Source: Sphingopyxis sp. (GTDB lineage: Bacteria; Pseudomonadota; Alphaproteobacteria; Sphingomonadales; Sphingomonadaceae). Taken from it: a stretch of DNA of 47,447 bases. The stretch's first letter is position 1; every line of letters starts with the position of its first letter. Location of the stretch: assembly GCF_016463645.1 (NCBI RefSeq), contig NZ_JAEMQX010000019.1, forward strand, positions 1 to 47,447. The letters are read 5' to 3'. This document shows positions 16,658 to 25,839 of this stretch, one piece after another. Under the pieces are notes generated by a model, which searched no databases, was not told the DNA's origin, and saw nothing but the letters and a program-made list of their open reading frames with translations. A program made the translations under genes and the position numbers.

Positions 16658-17941
16658 TTATTCTTGATCGTGGGTGGGTTGGGTGGCGACCGGTTCAACG
16701 CGACCGCCGACCAGCCAGAAACACAGGAATGAAATCGGGACGATCGCCGCCGAGAGCGCGAAGATCGGCGCGTAGCTCGTCTTGGTGAGTATGGGGACGA
16801 GCCAGGTGGTGATCAGCGTGCCCGCGACCGCGGCGGTGCCGCTGATCCCCGCGAGGCTGCCGACCGCGCCGCCGCCGAAATAGTCGCTCGGCAGCGTCTG
16901 GATGTTGCCGATCGCCATCTGGAAGCCGAAGAGGATGCACGCGATGAGCAGCACCGCGGTCAGCGGATCGCTCGCGCCGATGGTGAAGAGCAGCGCGGGC
17001 AGCATGATCGCACAGCCGATCGCGATGCTGAGCGTGCGCGCCTTGTGGACGCTGCCGCCGCCGGTGATGATCCGTCCCGCGAACCAGCCGCCGAACAGGC
17101 TGCCGAGCATCGCGCCGACAAAGGGCACCCAAGCGAAGAGGCCGATCTGCTTGACGTCGAAGCCGAAGGTTTCGGCGAGATAGATCGGCAGCCACGACAC
17201 GAAGAGCCACCAGACGGGATCGAGGAAGAAGCGCGACAGGATGACGCCCCAGCTTTGGCGATAGCGGAGCAGTTCGCCCAGGGGCACGCGGCGGTCGTCG
17301 CCCTGTCCCGCCTCGGTGCGGCCGGTCAGGATATAGGCGCGTTCTTCCTCGCTGATCCCCGGATGCTTGTCGGGGTCGGCCTTGTAGAACCAGAGCCAGG
17401 GCACGAGCCAGATGAAGCCGAGCACGCCGATGAGGAGGAAGGTGCCGTGCCAGCCGAACTGGACGAAGAGCAAGGCAATCAGCGGCGCCGAGATGATGCC
17501 GCCCAAGGAGGCGCCGGCGTTGAAGATGCCCTGCGCCAGCGCGCGTTCGCGCGAGGGGAACCAGAGCGCGTTCGCCTTGGCCGCGCCGGGCCAGTTGCCC
17601 GCCTCGCTGATCCCGAGCGTCGCGCGCAGGAAGACGAGCAGCGGCATCGAGCGCACCAGCGCGTGCGCCGCGATCGACAGCGACCAGACGACGATCGAGA
17701 GGGTAAAGCCCATCCGTGTGCCGATCGCGTCGAAGATGCGCCCGAAGAGCGACTGGCCGAAGGCGTAGAAGATCATGAAGATCGTCACCAGCAGCGCATA
17801 ATCTTCCTTCGAAGCGCCGATTTCCTTCGACACCTCGGGCCACATGACGGCGAGCGCGTTGCGGTCGATATAATTGATGACGGTGGCGAGCGCGATCAAT
17901 CCGATGACGCACCAGCGGAAGCGACCCTTGATATTGCTCAT
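16658..17941 (-). CDS. MFS transporter, hexuronate/anion-cation symporter type
   Basis: This is a 427-residue, roughly 12-helix inner-membrane transporter of the major facilitator superfamily, close in pattern to the ACS family (ExuT-type hexuronate carriers). INYIDRNALAVMWP in helix 1 and FGRIFDAIGTRMGF in the 2-3 loop are family hallmarks, as is the GISEAGNWPGAAKA stretch in helix 4. It probably carries unsaturated uronate monomer or DEH from periplasm to cytoplasm. Its ATG overlaps the PL17 lyase stop by 4 bp (ATGA) and the SDR follows within 14 bp, so it is in the middle of the lyase operon. Confidence 0.9.
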   Translation of the reverse strand: MSNIKGRFRWCVIGLIALATVINYIDRNALAVMWPEVSKEIGASKEDYALLVTIFMIFYAFGQSLFGRIFDAIGTRMGFTLSIVVWSLSIAAHALVRSMPLLVFLRATLGISEAGNWPGAAKANALWFPSRERALAQGIFNAGASLGGIISAPLIALLFVQFGWHGTFLLIGVLGFIWLVPWLWFYKADPDKHPGISEEERAYILTGRTEAGQGDDRRVPLGELLRYRQSWGVILSRFFLDPVWWLFVSWLPIYLAETFGFDVKQIGLFAWVPFVGAMLGSLFGGWFAGRIITGGGSVHKARTLSIAIGCAIMLPALLFTIGASDPLTAVLLIACILFGFQMAIGNIQTLPSDYFGGGAVGSLAGISGTAAVAGTLITTWLVPILTKTSYAPIFALSAAIVPISFLCFWLVGGRVEPVATQPTHDQE

Positions 17942-20100
17942 TTCTTCGCTCCGGTTCTGGCGAGATCGAGGCGGCCGACGGGGCCGGTCCAGGCGAGGGT
18001 TTGGCCGTCGATGGCGAGGCTGTGCTTCGCATCGGCGGCCGTATCCTCTGCGACGGCGATGGCGATGCGGCGGCCGTCGACGAGGGTGACGAGGACGAGA
18101 TCGGCGCCCTTTTCCTTGCGATGCTCGAGCGCCGCGACGCGCGCGCTGCTCGCAACGACGGTTTCGGCCGCGGCGTCATAGGCACCATGCGGTTCGAGCA
18201 GGCTGACGAAGGTCGCGTCCGCGGCGCCGTCGACGCGCTGGATCAGCGCGGGCTCGCGGCGCAGGTTGAACTCGGGATCGTTCGCGCCGCTTTCGGCGAG
18301 GATGAAGCGCGCGCCCGCGGGCGGCAACATATGGTAGCTATAGAAGCGGCTGCCCTGCATCCACGTCAGCCGCGCCTTGCCGGCCTTGGTCCCGATCCCG
18401 TCGACCCACAGATGCTGGTAGCCGTTCGCCTTCCCCAGCACAGGGCGCTCGGCGAGATTGCGGTCGAACGCGACGTCGCTGTCGATGATATGCCCCGAAA
18501 AATGCAGCGGCAGGTCATAGACATGCCTGCCGCTGCCAGTTCCGTGGAGGATATCGAGCGTCAGAGGATTGGCGAGGCCGTCGACCGTGATCAGCAGCAA
18601 AGCGCGGCGGATTGCGACGCCCTTGTAGGCGCTGTCGATCTCGGCGATCGTATAGCGGGTCGGCCCTTCGAGCGATGCGGCAAGCTGGCGCGTTCCCTGT
18701 TTTTCGCCTGCTTTCCAGTCGCCTGCGAAGTGGCTTTGCTCATCGACGACAAGCGTGTTGTGCGCGATCGTCGCGCTCGCCCAACTGTCGTTTTCGGGGA
18801 GGTAGCGCCCGCCGCGCTTCGCCTCGACATTGAGGAAGCGTGCGGCGCCATAGTCGGTCACGACCGCGCCGGTCTCGTCATAGTAGAGCCAGCCGAGCCG
18901 GTCGAAATGGCCGTGCCCCATGCCCTGCACGGTGTTCTTGGCGACGAGCAGCGGGCCCGAGGGATCGGTGTTGGTGCGCAGCAGCACGAGCGCGCCGCCC
19001 TTGCCGTCGGGGCCGTCGGACAGCAGCCGCGAGCCGAACGGCCAGGGCTTCGCCTTGCCCGCCGCGAGATCGGCGGCCATCGCCTGCCCTGCCGGGGTCA
19101 GCACAGTGCGCCCCTGCCAGTTGGCGATCGACAGGAAGGCCGGGTCCTTGGTCGCGCCATAGGCGATGGCGACGGCGTGATAGAGTTCCTCGGTGCGCAG
19201 GCTCTTGTCGGGCATCGCGTCGTTGATCGGCAGGAAAGTGCCGTCGTGGGTCAGGTCGATCGCGGTGCGGATCGCCTTGAGCACGATGCCGCCCCGATAT
19301 TCGAAAATCTTTCGGTCGGGATCGTTCGCCGCGATCGCGGCCGCGAAGACGACGAAAGGTTGCAGCGCATAACGTTGATAATAGGGCCCTTCGGCATAAT
19401 AGCCGTCGGGCGAAAAGAGCAGATCGAGCTGGCGCAGGAAGCCCGCCTTGCCGCTCTTGTCGAGCCCGAGCAGCGCCTTGTCGACGAGGTCGCGGTCGCC
19501 GAGCAGATAGCCCGACAGGCCGACGCCCGCCGCCGCCCAGGTCGCGTGATTGTGGATGCGGTTGATCACCTCGGGCGACTCGTCGGACAGGAAGCGCGCC
19601 ATCGGGCGGATCACATTGTCGTCGATCCGCTTGCGGTCGGCAGCGGAGAGCGCATCGCGGATTTCGGCATAGCCCTGCAACGCGTTGACGAGGAAAACGC
19701 TGTCGTTGAGGCTCTGCCAGAACAGGCGACCCGCGTTCTGGTTGGCCTTTGCGGGGTGCGGCCCGAGCCCCGGATAGAGATCGGCATAGGCCAGCAAAAG
19801 GTCGCGGACATGGTCGCGGTAGCGCGCTTCGCCGGTCAGGCGGAAGAGCTGGCCGCCTTCGAAGATGATGCGGTAATTGCGCTTGTGCTGTTCGTGGGTG
19901 AAGCCGCCGCCGGGATCCTTGGGGACGGGCACGTTGATGCCAGCCTTGATCGACGCATCGACGTCGCGCCGCGCGCGCTCGATTTCGGCGGCGAAGAGAG
20001 GCGCGAAGGCCTGCGCCGAAGCGGCGGGCGGGGCCTGCGCCGCGGCCGGGATGACCGGCAGCGTCGCGGCGGCGAGCAGGAGCGCAAGCGTGCGGGTCAC
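17938..20100 (-). CDS. PL17 oligoalginate lyase, two-domain, exported
   Basis: This 720-residue exo-acting alginate lyase releases unsaturated uronate monomers from oligosaccharides. A signal peptide ends at PAAAQAPP. The N-terminal alpha-barrel alginate-lyase domain (about 30-350) has NQNAGRLFWQSLND and INRIHNHATWAAAGVG, with the Asn184-His185 pair at the position used for catalysis in PL17. A C-terminal heparinase II/III-like beta domain follows, with GMGHGHFDRLGWLYYD (His396, His398) and SWASATIAHNTLVVDE. The start is a GTG at 20100 that overlaps the PL6 stop (GTGA). The longer frame reaching 20154 adds an Arg-rich stretch before the signal peptide and is rejected. PL15 is the nearest alternative family. 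Confidence 0.87.
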   Translation of the reverse strand: MTRTLALLLAAATLPVIPAAAQAPPAASAQAFAPLFAAEIERARRDVDASIKAGINVPVPKDPGGGFTHEQHKRNYRIIFEGGQLFRLTGEARYRDHVRDLLLAYADLYPGLGPHPAKANQNAGRLFWQSLNDSVFLVNALQGYAEIRDALSAADRKRIDDNVIRPMARFLSDESPEVINRIHNHATWAAAGVGLSGYLLGDRDLVDKALLGLDKSGKAGFLRQLDLLFSPDGYYAEGPYYQRYALQPFVVFAAAIAANDPDRKIFEYRGGIVLKAIRTAIDLTHDGTFLPINDAMPDKSLRTEELYHAVAIAYGATKDPAFLSIANWQGRTVLTPAGQAMAADLAAGKAKPWPFGSRLLSDGPDGKGGALVLLRTNTDPSGPLLVAKNTVQGMGHGHFDRLGWLYYDETGAVVTDYGAARFLNVEAKRGGRYLPENDSWASATIAHNTLVVDEQSHFAGDWKAGEKQGTRQLAASLEGPTRYTIAEIDSAYKGVAIRRALLLITVDGLANPLTLDILHGTGSGRHVYDLPLHFSGHIIDSDVAFDRNLAERPVLGKANGYQHLWVDGIGTKAGKARLTWMQGSRFYSYHMLPPAGARFILAESGANDPEFNLRREPALIQRVDGAADATFVSLLEPHGAYDAAAETVVASSARVAALEHRKEKGADLVLVTLVDGRRIAIAVAEDTAADAKHSLAIDGQTLAWTGPVGRLDLARTGAKK

Positions 20101-22310
20101 GGGTGCGCCTCGACGATATTGCCGGTGACCTGCCCGCGCGGCGGGCCTTTCCATGCGAGTTCCTCGATGCGCGGCGCGGGGGTCGCGGCGAAGGCGTTCG
20201 ACGCGATGCGCGTTTCGGGCGCGCCGACCGAATGGATGACGACGATGCCGTCCGATTTGGCGAAGCTGTTCTGCGCGATTTCGGTATGCTGGGCGCCCGA
20301 TATGCGCAGCGACGCGCCGTCCGCACCGCTATTGGCGACGCTCGAGCCGGTCATCGCGAACCAGGGGCCGAACGTGCTTTCGTCGGTGCCCTTGCGCAAC
20401 AGGTCGGCGACCATCGCGACGCCGGCGAAGCGGCTGCCGCTGATCGTCAGCCGCTCCATCGGATACCAGCCCTTCGGCTCCTGCTCGCCGGTCGCGGCGA
20501 CGACGACGCCCATTGCGGAAAAATCGCTGTTGGTGATCGTGACATCGTCGGCGAAGGTGCCCGGCGCCATCGCGATGCCGTCGAGACGGCCCTTGCCCGG
20601 ACCGCGCACCGACAGGCCCTTGAGCGCGATGCTGTAATTGGGCGCGACGCCCGGAGCGACCGCGATCAGCGCGCCGTCGCCGGGCGATGCGCTTGCGTCC
20701 ACCGACAGATTTTCGAGCCGCAGCCCGCCGCCGCCCTCGATCCGTGCGAGGCTCGACGCGACGCGCAGCACGGGCTTCGCATCTTTCGCGCCCGCGATGA
20801 TCAGCCGGTGGCGCACCGTCAGCGGCGCGGCGATGTCATAGGTGCCGGTGGCGAGCGCCAGCGTGTCGCCGGCCTTCGCATCGGCGACAGCCTCTGACAG
20901 CGAAGCATTCGCCGCGATTGGCCGTGTGACGCCGGCGCCGAACGCCGCCTCCGGAGCATCGCCGCGATACCAGTTGGCGCCGACCTCTTCGCGCGTGACG
21001 GGTTTGAGGTCGCGCGGCGCGCCGACGGCGGCGAGCGCGGGGTCGGTGGGATAGAGGAGGCCGTTGGCGGCGCGTTCAAGCTTGACCTCGCGCTGCTCGA
21101 CGCCCGCGCCGAGAAGCGGTTTTGCGACCTTCGCCTCGACATTGCCCGCGAAGGCGATGCCGCTGATCTCGCCTTCGGCGCGGAACGGGTCCTCGCCCTT
21201 CGCGCCGACGATCAGATTGCGATCGAACCGGCTGTCCACGGGTGGCGCCGAGCGTTCGGCGTCGGCGCCCGCCGCGAGCGTGATGCGCGCGACGTCGATG
21301 AGGCTGTTGCCCTCGATCCGCGCATTCGCGACCTGATGATAGCGGTTGATCACCGAATTCGGCACGCCGTTCATCACGGTGATCGCGCTCTTGAACGAGC
21401 TGCCCGCGAGCCCTTCGAAATAATTGTCGCGCACGATCTGGTCGCGGTTGATGATACGCACGCCGCCGGTGTCGGGCACGCCCTTGCCGAAGAAGATGTT
21501 GCGCTCGACGAGGTTGCCGTTGCCGTGGCGGAGCACGAAGGCGCCCTGCGCTTCGAGCACCAGATTTTCGCGGATGATATTGCCGCCCGACTTGACCGAG
21601 ACGATCTCAACCTCGCCGCTCGTGCGGTCGAAGATGTTGCGTTCGACGACCGTGTGGCTGTCGGACAGCGATTCCTCGCTGGTGCCGATGCGGATCGTCT
21701 CGCCGCCGTTCGAGCCAAGCGGCGGACGCGGGCCGAAATAATTGTGATCGATGCGGTGGCGATTATCGAGCGGGTCGCCCGCGCGGCGGATCACCGCGAG
21801 CGTCACGCCCGCGTTGGTCTTGCCCTCGAAATGCGAATGATCGACGCGGTTACCGGTGCCGTAGAGCGCAACCCAGATATCCTCGGCGCGGCGGTCGGCC
21901 TTGCTGAAACCGTCGATGACGGCCTCGGTGACGCGGCTGTCGGAAGCGAGCGTTTTCGAATCGCGGCGAAAGCTGATGACCTCGCCTGTCGGGCTCGCGC
22001 CATTTTTGAAGACGAGACCCGAAACGAGAAGATGCTTTCCGCCGATGCGCAGGTTCGACTGGCCGGTGAGCAGCACCTTGCCCCTGGTTTGCGCGGTCAG
22101 CGCGATCGGTTTGGTGGCGGTGCCGTTGCCGGTGAAGACGATCTGGAAATCGCGCCATTCGCCGTCGGCGAGGATGATCGTGTCGCCCGGCTGCGCCTTT
22201 TTCACCGCGGCCTTATATTGCGCCTGATCGGTCACAAGCAGGTCGCGCGCCAGCGCCGGATGCGCGGTCGAGGCCAGCATCACTAGTGTTAGAATCGCCC
22301 TTATCTGCAC
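20097..22310 (-). CDS. PL6 alginate lyase, two-domain beta-helix
   Basis: This 737-residue exported polysaccharide lyase of family 6 starts alginate breakdown. A signal peptide ends at AHPALA. The N-terminal right-handed beta-helix (about 22-430) has the conserved ADGEWRDFQI opening and carries the catalytic pair in SVKSGG (Lys240) and VLRHGNGN (Arg261). The 21-residue spacing equals that of Lys220/Arg241 in the characterised enzyme AlyGC. A second beta-helix fills about 440-737, as in AlyGC-type enzymes. The start is a GTG at 22310 preceded by a GGTGAGG-like ribosome-binding site. It heads the five-gene minus-strand operon and is divergent from the second receptor. Chondroitinase B belongs to the same family, but the neighbours favour alginate. 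Confidence 0.9.
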   Translation of the reverse strand: MQIRAILTLVMLASTAHPALARDLLVTDQAQYKAAVKKAQPGDTIILADGEWRDFQIVFTGNGTATKPIALTAQTRGKVLLTGQSNLRIGGKHLLVSGLVFKNGASPTGEVISFRRDSKTLASDSRVTEAVIDGFSKADRRAEDIWVALYGTGNRVDHSHFEGKTNAGVTLAVIRRAGDPLDNRHRIDHNYFGPRPPLGSNGGETIRIGTSEESLSDSHTVVERNIFDRTSGEVEIVSVKSGGNIIRENLVLEAQGAFVLRHGNGNLVERNIFFGKGVPDTGGVRIINRDQIVRDNYFEGLAGSSFKSAITVMNGVPNSVINRYHQVANARIEGNSLIDVARITLAAGADAERSAPPVDSRFDRNLIVGAKGEDPFRAEGEISGIAFAGNVEAKVAKPLLGAGVEQREVKLERAANGLLYPTDPALAAVGAPRDLKPVTREEVGANWYRGDAPEAAFGAGVTRPIAANASLSEAVADAKAGDTLALATGTYDIAAPLTVRHRLIIAGAKDAKPVLRVASSLARIEGGGGLRLENLSVDASASPGDGALIAVAPGVAPNYSIALKGLSVRGPGKGRLDGIAMAPGTFADDVTITNSDFSAMGVVVAATGEQEPKGWYPMERLTISGSRFAGVAMVADLLRKGTDESTFGPWFAMTGSSVANSGADGASLRISGAQHTEIAQNSFAKSDGIVVIHSVGAPETRIASNAFAATPAPRIEELAWKGPPRGQVTGNIVEAHP

Positions 22311-22341
22311 CGCGCCTCACCCTTTTTGTGATTCTTGGCCA

Positions 22342-22354
22342 TTGGACTATACAA
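22342..22354. promoter_or_regulatory. Operator-like half palindrome between PL6 and the second receptor
   Basis: TTGGACTATACAA differs in only two positions from the core TTGGACTAACCAA of the perfect inverted repeat at 15010-15046. It overlaps the ATACAA block of the element at 22349-22366. Its place in the divergent gap fits GntR control of both the lyase operon and the second receptor. Confidence 0.45.
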
Positions 22355-22366
22355 GAGGTAGGACAA
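22349..22366. promoter_or_regulatory. Element shared with the gntR leader
   Basis: ATACAA, two bases, then GGTAGGACAA. The same blocks occur at 12023-12041 before gntR. Its last bases overlap a possible -35 hexamer of the second receptor (GGACAA 22361-22366), so a bound repressor would block that promoter. Confidence 0.45.
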
Positions 22367-22389
22367 TATCAACCGGTTTTCGGTATAGA
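22361..22389 (+). promoter_or_regulatory. Candidate promoter of the second receptor gene
   Basis: GGACAA (22361-22366) and TATAGA (22384-22389) are 17 bp apart in an AT-rich stretch. A second candidate -35, the consensus TTGACA at 22397-22402, lies downstream within the element shared with the first receptor but lacks a good -10. Either or both may be used. Confidence 0.35.
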
Positions 22390-22395
22390 ATATAG

Positions 22396-22408
22396 GTTGA
22401 CATATTGG
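22396..22408 (+). promoter_or_regulatory. Receptor-promoter element shared by both TonB receptor genes
   Basis: GTTGACATATTGG matches GTTGACAAATTGG before the first receptor in 12 of 13 bases, at nearly the same distance from the start codon (61 versus 65 bp). It continues into TTGGTCTGACAA (22405-22416), which resembles the TGGTCNGACCA consensus of FadR-type regulators. Confidence 0.45.
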
Positions 22409-22457
22409 TCTGACAAAGCGAGCCTCTCTCCAAACAAAGCCAATGAGGGAGAGTGGG

Positions 22458-25400
22458 ATGATTCGGGGCAGCCTCGTGCGCGGTTCGCGCGGCAACTTCA
22501 ATTTTGCGGCAGCGCTGTTGGGCACGACGGCGATGGCGCTGCTGGCCGTTCCTGCCCTCGCGCAGGAAACGGCAACGCAGGATACGACTGCGGCCGAAGA
22601 GGCGGGCGATGACGCGATCGTCGTCACCGGCATCCGCAGCTCCCTCGCCAACGCGCTGGGCGAAAAGCGCACCTCCGACAATATCGTCGAGGTCATCCAG
22701 GCCGAGGATATCGGCAAGCTGCCCGACCAGAATCTCGCCGAAGTGCTCGAAAATGTCACAGGGGTTCAGATCACCCGCCAGGCCGGCGTCGGCAATGCTG
22801 TGCAGATCCGCGGCACCGATGCCAACCGCACCGAAATCAACGGCGTGTCGACGATCGGATCGGGTGCGGGGCGCTCGGGCATCAGCTTCGAAGACCTTCC
22901 CGCAGCACTGATCGCTTCGGTCGAAGTCACCAAGGTTCCGACCGCGCAGACGATCGAAGGCTCGGTCGGCGGTACGATCAACCTGCGCACGATCCGCCCG
23001 CTCGAACTTCGCGACCCGCTGATCGCCGCGCGGGTACAGATGGAAAACAGCGATCTGTCGAAATCGACGCTGCCGCGTGTGTCGGCGACGCTCGGCAACA
23101 ATTGGAACACCGGCATCGGCGAGATCGGCATCGTCGTGAGCGGCAGCTATGCGCAGCAGGACGTCGCGTCGTTCAAGCCGCGCGTCGACCGCGACGCGCT
23201 GGTCCTTCCCGGATCGGGTCCGAGCGCCGAGGCCTTCCCCTTCCTGCGTATCCAGTTCCTCCAGCAGGGGCTCGAAAATTACGAATATGAGACGTATAAC
23301 GGTACCGCCGCGCTCGAGTGGAAACCCAACGACGATCTCAAATTCTATTTCGACGCGACGCTGAACAATCAGCGCCGCGGCCAGCAGAGCCACCGCGTCC
23401 AGATTTCGGGCACCGCGACACCTTCGGTCGTCGACGCGATGAATAATACCGATTTCGAAACGGTCGATTTCGGTACGCTCGACGGCCCGAACGGCCCGAT
23501 CGACCTCGGCAGTGTTCAGGCCGCGCTCGCCGGCACGATCGGGATCGGCGGCACGACGGGCAGCGTGATCGACCCGAACCTCCGCACATCGAGCGACACC
23601 GGCGCACGTGTCACCAAGAGTCGTGTGTTCGATCTGGGCACCGACTGGCAGGTAACGGATAAACTGCACATGCGCGCCGAAATCTCGCTGTCGACTTCGA
23701 AATCCGACTTTCCGAACTTCTCGACGACGCTTGATTTCATCAACCCCAACGGGCCGCAGCCGGTAATCGGACGCAGCATCGACAATGGCGTGCCGATCGA
23801 ATTCGATCTGCGGGGCGGTACGCTGCAATTCGGCATCGATCAAGCGAGCCCCTTTGCGCCGACGACCGCGCAACTGCTCGACCCAGCCAACTACCAGCTG
23901 CAGCAGGTGACGCAGGGCGCCAACTCGACCGACAATCAGGAGCGGGCGGCGCGCCTCGATTTCTCCTACGACACGACCGACCTCAATCCGTTCGTGACCT
24001 CGATCGACTTCGGCTATCGCTGGAACCGGACCTCGGCCGAAAACAACGAATTTTCGAACAACGTCAGCCTGACCAACACGACGACCGCATGGAACCGGCC
24101 ATCGGGCGATCTTTTCTCGGACATCTTGATACCCGGCCCCGGCAACTTCAACGCGGCCGATGGACGCCGGCTGTATTTCCCTGACTTCCTGCTGATCGAT
24201 GGCGGGTTGGCTTTCCGCGACCCGGCCAAGGTGCTCGAATCGCTCAACGCCGCGATCGCCGAAAGCAATGCCAACCGGACGCAGGGCCCGGCAGTCGCGT
24301 CGCTCGCGACCCCGACCGAATCCTTCGCGGGTTTCTTCAAAATCAGGGAAACAACGAACGCGGCCTATTTCCAGGCCAATATGGAGGGCGAAATCGCGGG
24401 AATGCCGGTGCGCGGCAACGCTGGTTTCCGCTGGCTGCACACCAAACTCTCGTCGACGGGCAACAATATCGCCAATGGTTCGGTCACGGGGCAGACGGTT
24501 GCGAAGAGTTCGTACAACTTCCTGCTCCCGCGCTTCAACCTTGTCCTCGAACCCGCCGACAAATTTCTTGTACGTGCGGGGATCGCCCGCGACATCCGCC
24601 GGCCGAACTTCGACACGCTGTCGACCTCCTTCTCCTTCGGCACCGGCGCGAACACGCCGGTCGCGGTCGGCAATCCCGACCTAGTCCCCGAAGCGGTCTG
24701 GTCGTTCGACCTGTCGGGCGAATATTATTTCGCACCGTCGAGCCTGATCAGTATCGGCTTCTTCCACAAAAGCCGCACGAACCTGTTCGCGCAGCGGCAG
24801 GAAGATCCGGCGCCGAACCTTGATGCGAACGGCAATCTCAATATCTCGATCGATCCGTCCTGCCCGGGCGGCGGCATCTACAACCCGATCGCCAACCGCA
24901 ACATCAACAACCCGATCCAGGGTGTCGGCATCTGCGTCCCGCGCAGCTCCACCTTCAATGTGCCGGGCACGACGACGCAGACGGGTATCGAAGTCGCCTT
25001 CCAGCACGACCTCTCGGCGTGGGAGGATGTGCTCGGCTTCGCCTCCGGTTTCGGCTTCATCGGGAATTTCACGTACCAGAAGGCCGGTGGTTCGGCGCGC
25101 GAGTATCGCGCCGCCGACGGGCCGCGGACGGTGTTCACCCAGCTCGGCCACCCGGGCTCGCAGGACCTGATATCGCTGACCAACCTGTCGAAATATGCCT
25201 ATAATACGACGCTGTTCTACGACAAATACGGTCTGAACGCGCGCCTGCGCTACACATGGCGTTCGAGCTATGTGTCGAACGATCCCTTCTTCTTCGGCCT
25301 GCCGCTGATCAACGGTGCCCGCGGCCAGCTCAACGCCAGCATCAACTATGATATCACCGAAAATATCAACGTCGGCGTCGAAGGCATCAACCTGCTGCGC

Positions 25401-25499
25401 GGCGACCAGAACCAGTATTGCGTGAACAACAAGGCACTGCTCTGCTTCCAGGGCCTTACCGATCGCCGGGTCACCGCGGGGCTCAGCGTCAAATTCTAG
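22458..25499 (+). CDS. TonB-dependent outer-membrane receptor, second of the alginate locus
   Basis: This 1013-residue receptor has a signal peptide (ALLAVPALAQ), a TonB-box-like DDAIVVTGIRSSL, and a plug with VIQAEDIGKLPDQNLAEVL, GVQITR, VQIRGTDANRTEINGV and EGSVGGTINLRTIRPL. A long beta-barrel follows, ending GLSVKF with the terminal Phe expected for barrel assembly. The ATG at 22458 is preceded by AGGGAGAG at good spacing; an ATG 15 bp earlier lies before that site and is rejected. It is divergent from the PL6 lyase across 147 bp holding several operator-like motifs. It is distinct from the first receptor, so the two may take oligosaccharides of different length or composition. That is inference. 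Confidence 0.92.
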   Translation: MIRGSLVRGSRGNFNFAAALLGTTAMALLAVPALAQETATQDTTAAEEAGDDAIVVTGIRSSLANALGEKRTSDNIVEVIQAEDIGKLPDQNLAEVLENVTGVQITRQAGVGNAVQIRGTDANRTEINGVSTIGSGAGRSGISFEDLPAALIASVEVTKVPTAQTIEGSVGGTINLRTIRPLELRDPLIAARVQMENSDLSKSTLPRVSATLGNNWNTGIGEIGIVVSGSYAQQDVASFKPRVDRDALVLPGSGPSAEAFPFLRIQFLQQGLENYEYETYNGTAALEWKPNDDLKFYFDATLNNQRRGQQSHRVQISGTATPSVVDAMNNTDFETVDFGTLDGPNGPIDLGSVQAALAGTIGIGGTTGSVIDPNLRTSSDTGARVTKSRVFDLGTDWQVTDKLHMRAEISLSTSKSDFPNFSTTLDFINPNGPQPVIGRSIDNGVPIEFDLRGGTLQFGIDQASPFAPTTAQLLDPANYQLQQVTQGANSTDNQERAARLDFSYDTTDLNPFVTSIDFGYRWNRTSAENNEFSNNVSLTNTTTAWNRPSGDLFSDILIPGPGNFNAADGRRLYFPDFLLIDGGLAFRDPAKVLESLNAAIAESNANRTQGPAVASLATPTESFAGFFKIRETTNAAYFQANMEGEIAGMPVRGNAGFRWLHTKLSSTGNNIANGSVTGQTVAKSSYNFLLPRFNLVLEPADKFLVRAGIARDIRRPNFDTLSTSFSFGTGANTPVAVGNPDLVPEAVWSFDLSGEYYFAPSSLISIGFFHKSRTNLFAQRQEDPAPNLDANGNLNISIDPSCPGGGIYNPIANRNINNPIQGVGICVPRSSTFNVPGTTTQTGIEVAFQHDLSAWEDVLGFASGFGFIGNFTYQKAGGSAREYRAADGPRTVFTQLGHPGSQDLISLTNLSKYAYNTTLFYDKYGLNARLRYTWRSSYVSNDPFFFGLPLINGARGQLNASINYDITENINVGVEGINLLRGDQNQYCVNNKALLCFQGLTDRRVTAGLSVKF

Positions 25500-25839
25500 G
25501 AAAGCCGGCCACGGCGGCGGGCCGTTCCATCTGTCGCCTTCGTCGTTGCCGAACAGAATGATGAGCCCTTGCAAGCCCCGATATCGGGATCGGACTCGAG
25601 AAAAGCCCCGCTGCTTCGTGCTGCGGGGCTTGACGTTTGTGGTCCCCGGCGGTGCCGCATTTGCACGGCGCGGCTCGCAGATGCTGTATCTGGTTGAAAC
25701 AGATGCCGCCTCGATGAACGCCCGAAACCTCCTTTAAACCTGATTTCGCAACAGCCCGTCCCTCTTGGCGCTTTCGTCCAAGAGCTGCCCCGGTTCGACC
25801 CGTAGGCCTCCGGCATCTTCAGAAGATCGGAGAAAGCTG
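25500..25839. other. Intergenic region between receptor and giant-gene cassette
   Basis: No gene is supported in these 340 bp. It holds a palindrome CCCGATATCGGG (25577-25588) and a GC-rich hairpin at 25603-25631, annotated separately. An imperfect ATCTG/CAGAT repeat lies near 25689-25705. I see no convincing sigma-70 promoter for the cassette. A GGAGA ribosome-binding site precedes the ATG at 25840. Confidence 0.5.
25603..25631 (+). terminator. Probable terminator hairpin after the second receptor gene
   Basis: AAGCCCCGC and GCGGGGCTT form a perfect 9-bp stem with an 11-base loop, about 100 bp after the receptor stop. The trailing T-run is short (GACGTTT), so termination may be partial. It separates the alginate locus from the cassette. 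Confidence 0.6.

Noticed and set aside
18001-20637. 878-codon open frame on the plus strand across the PL17 and PL6 genes
   Set aside because: It is antisense to two well-supported enzymes. Its Arg/Asp/Ala-rich product has no family pattern. Long antisense frames are common in GC-rich DNA.
22347-24440. 697-codon minus-strand frame opposite the second TonB receptor
   Set aside because: Antisense to a textbook receptor and would erase the divergent promoter region.
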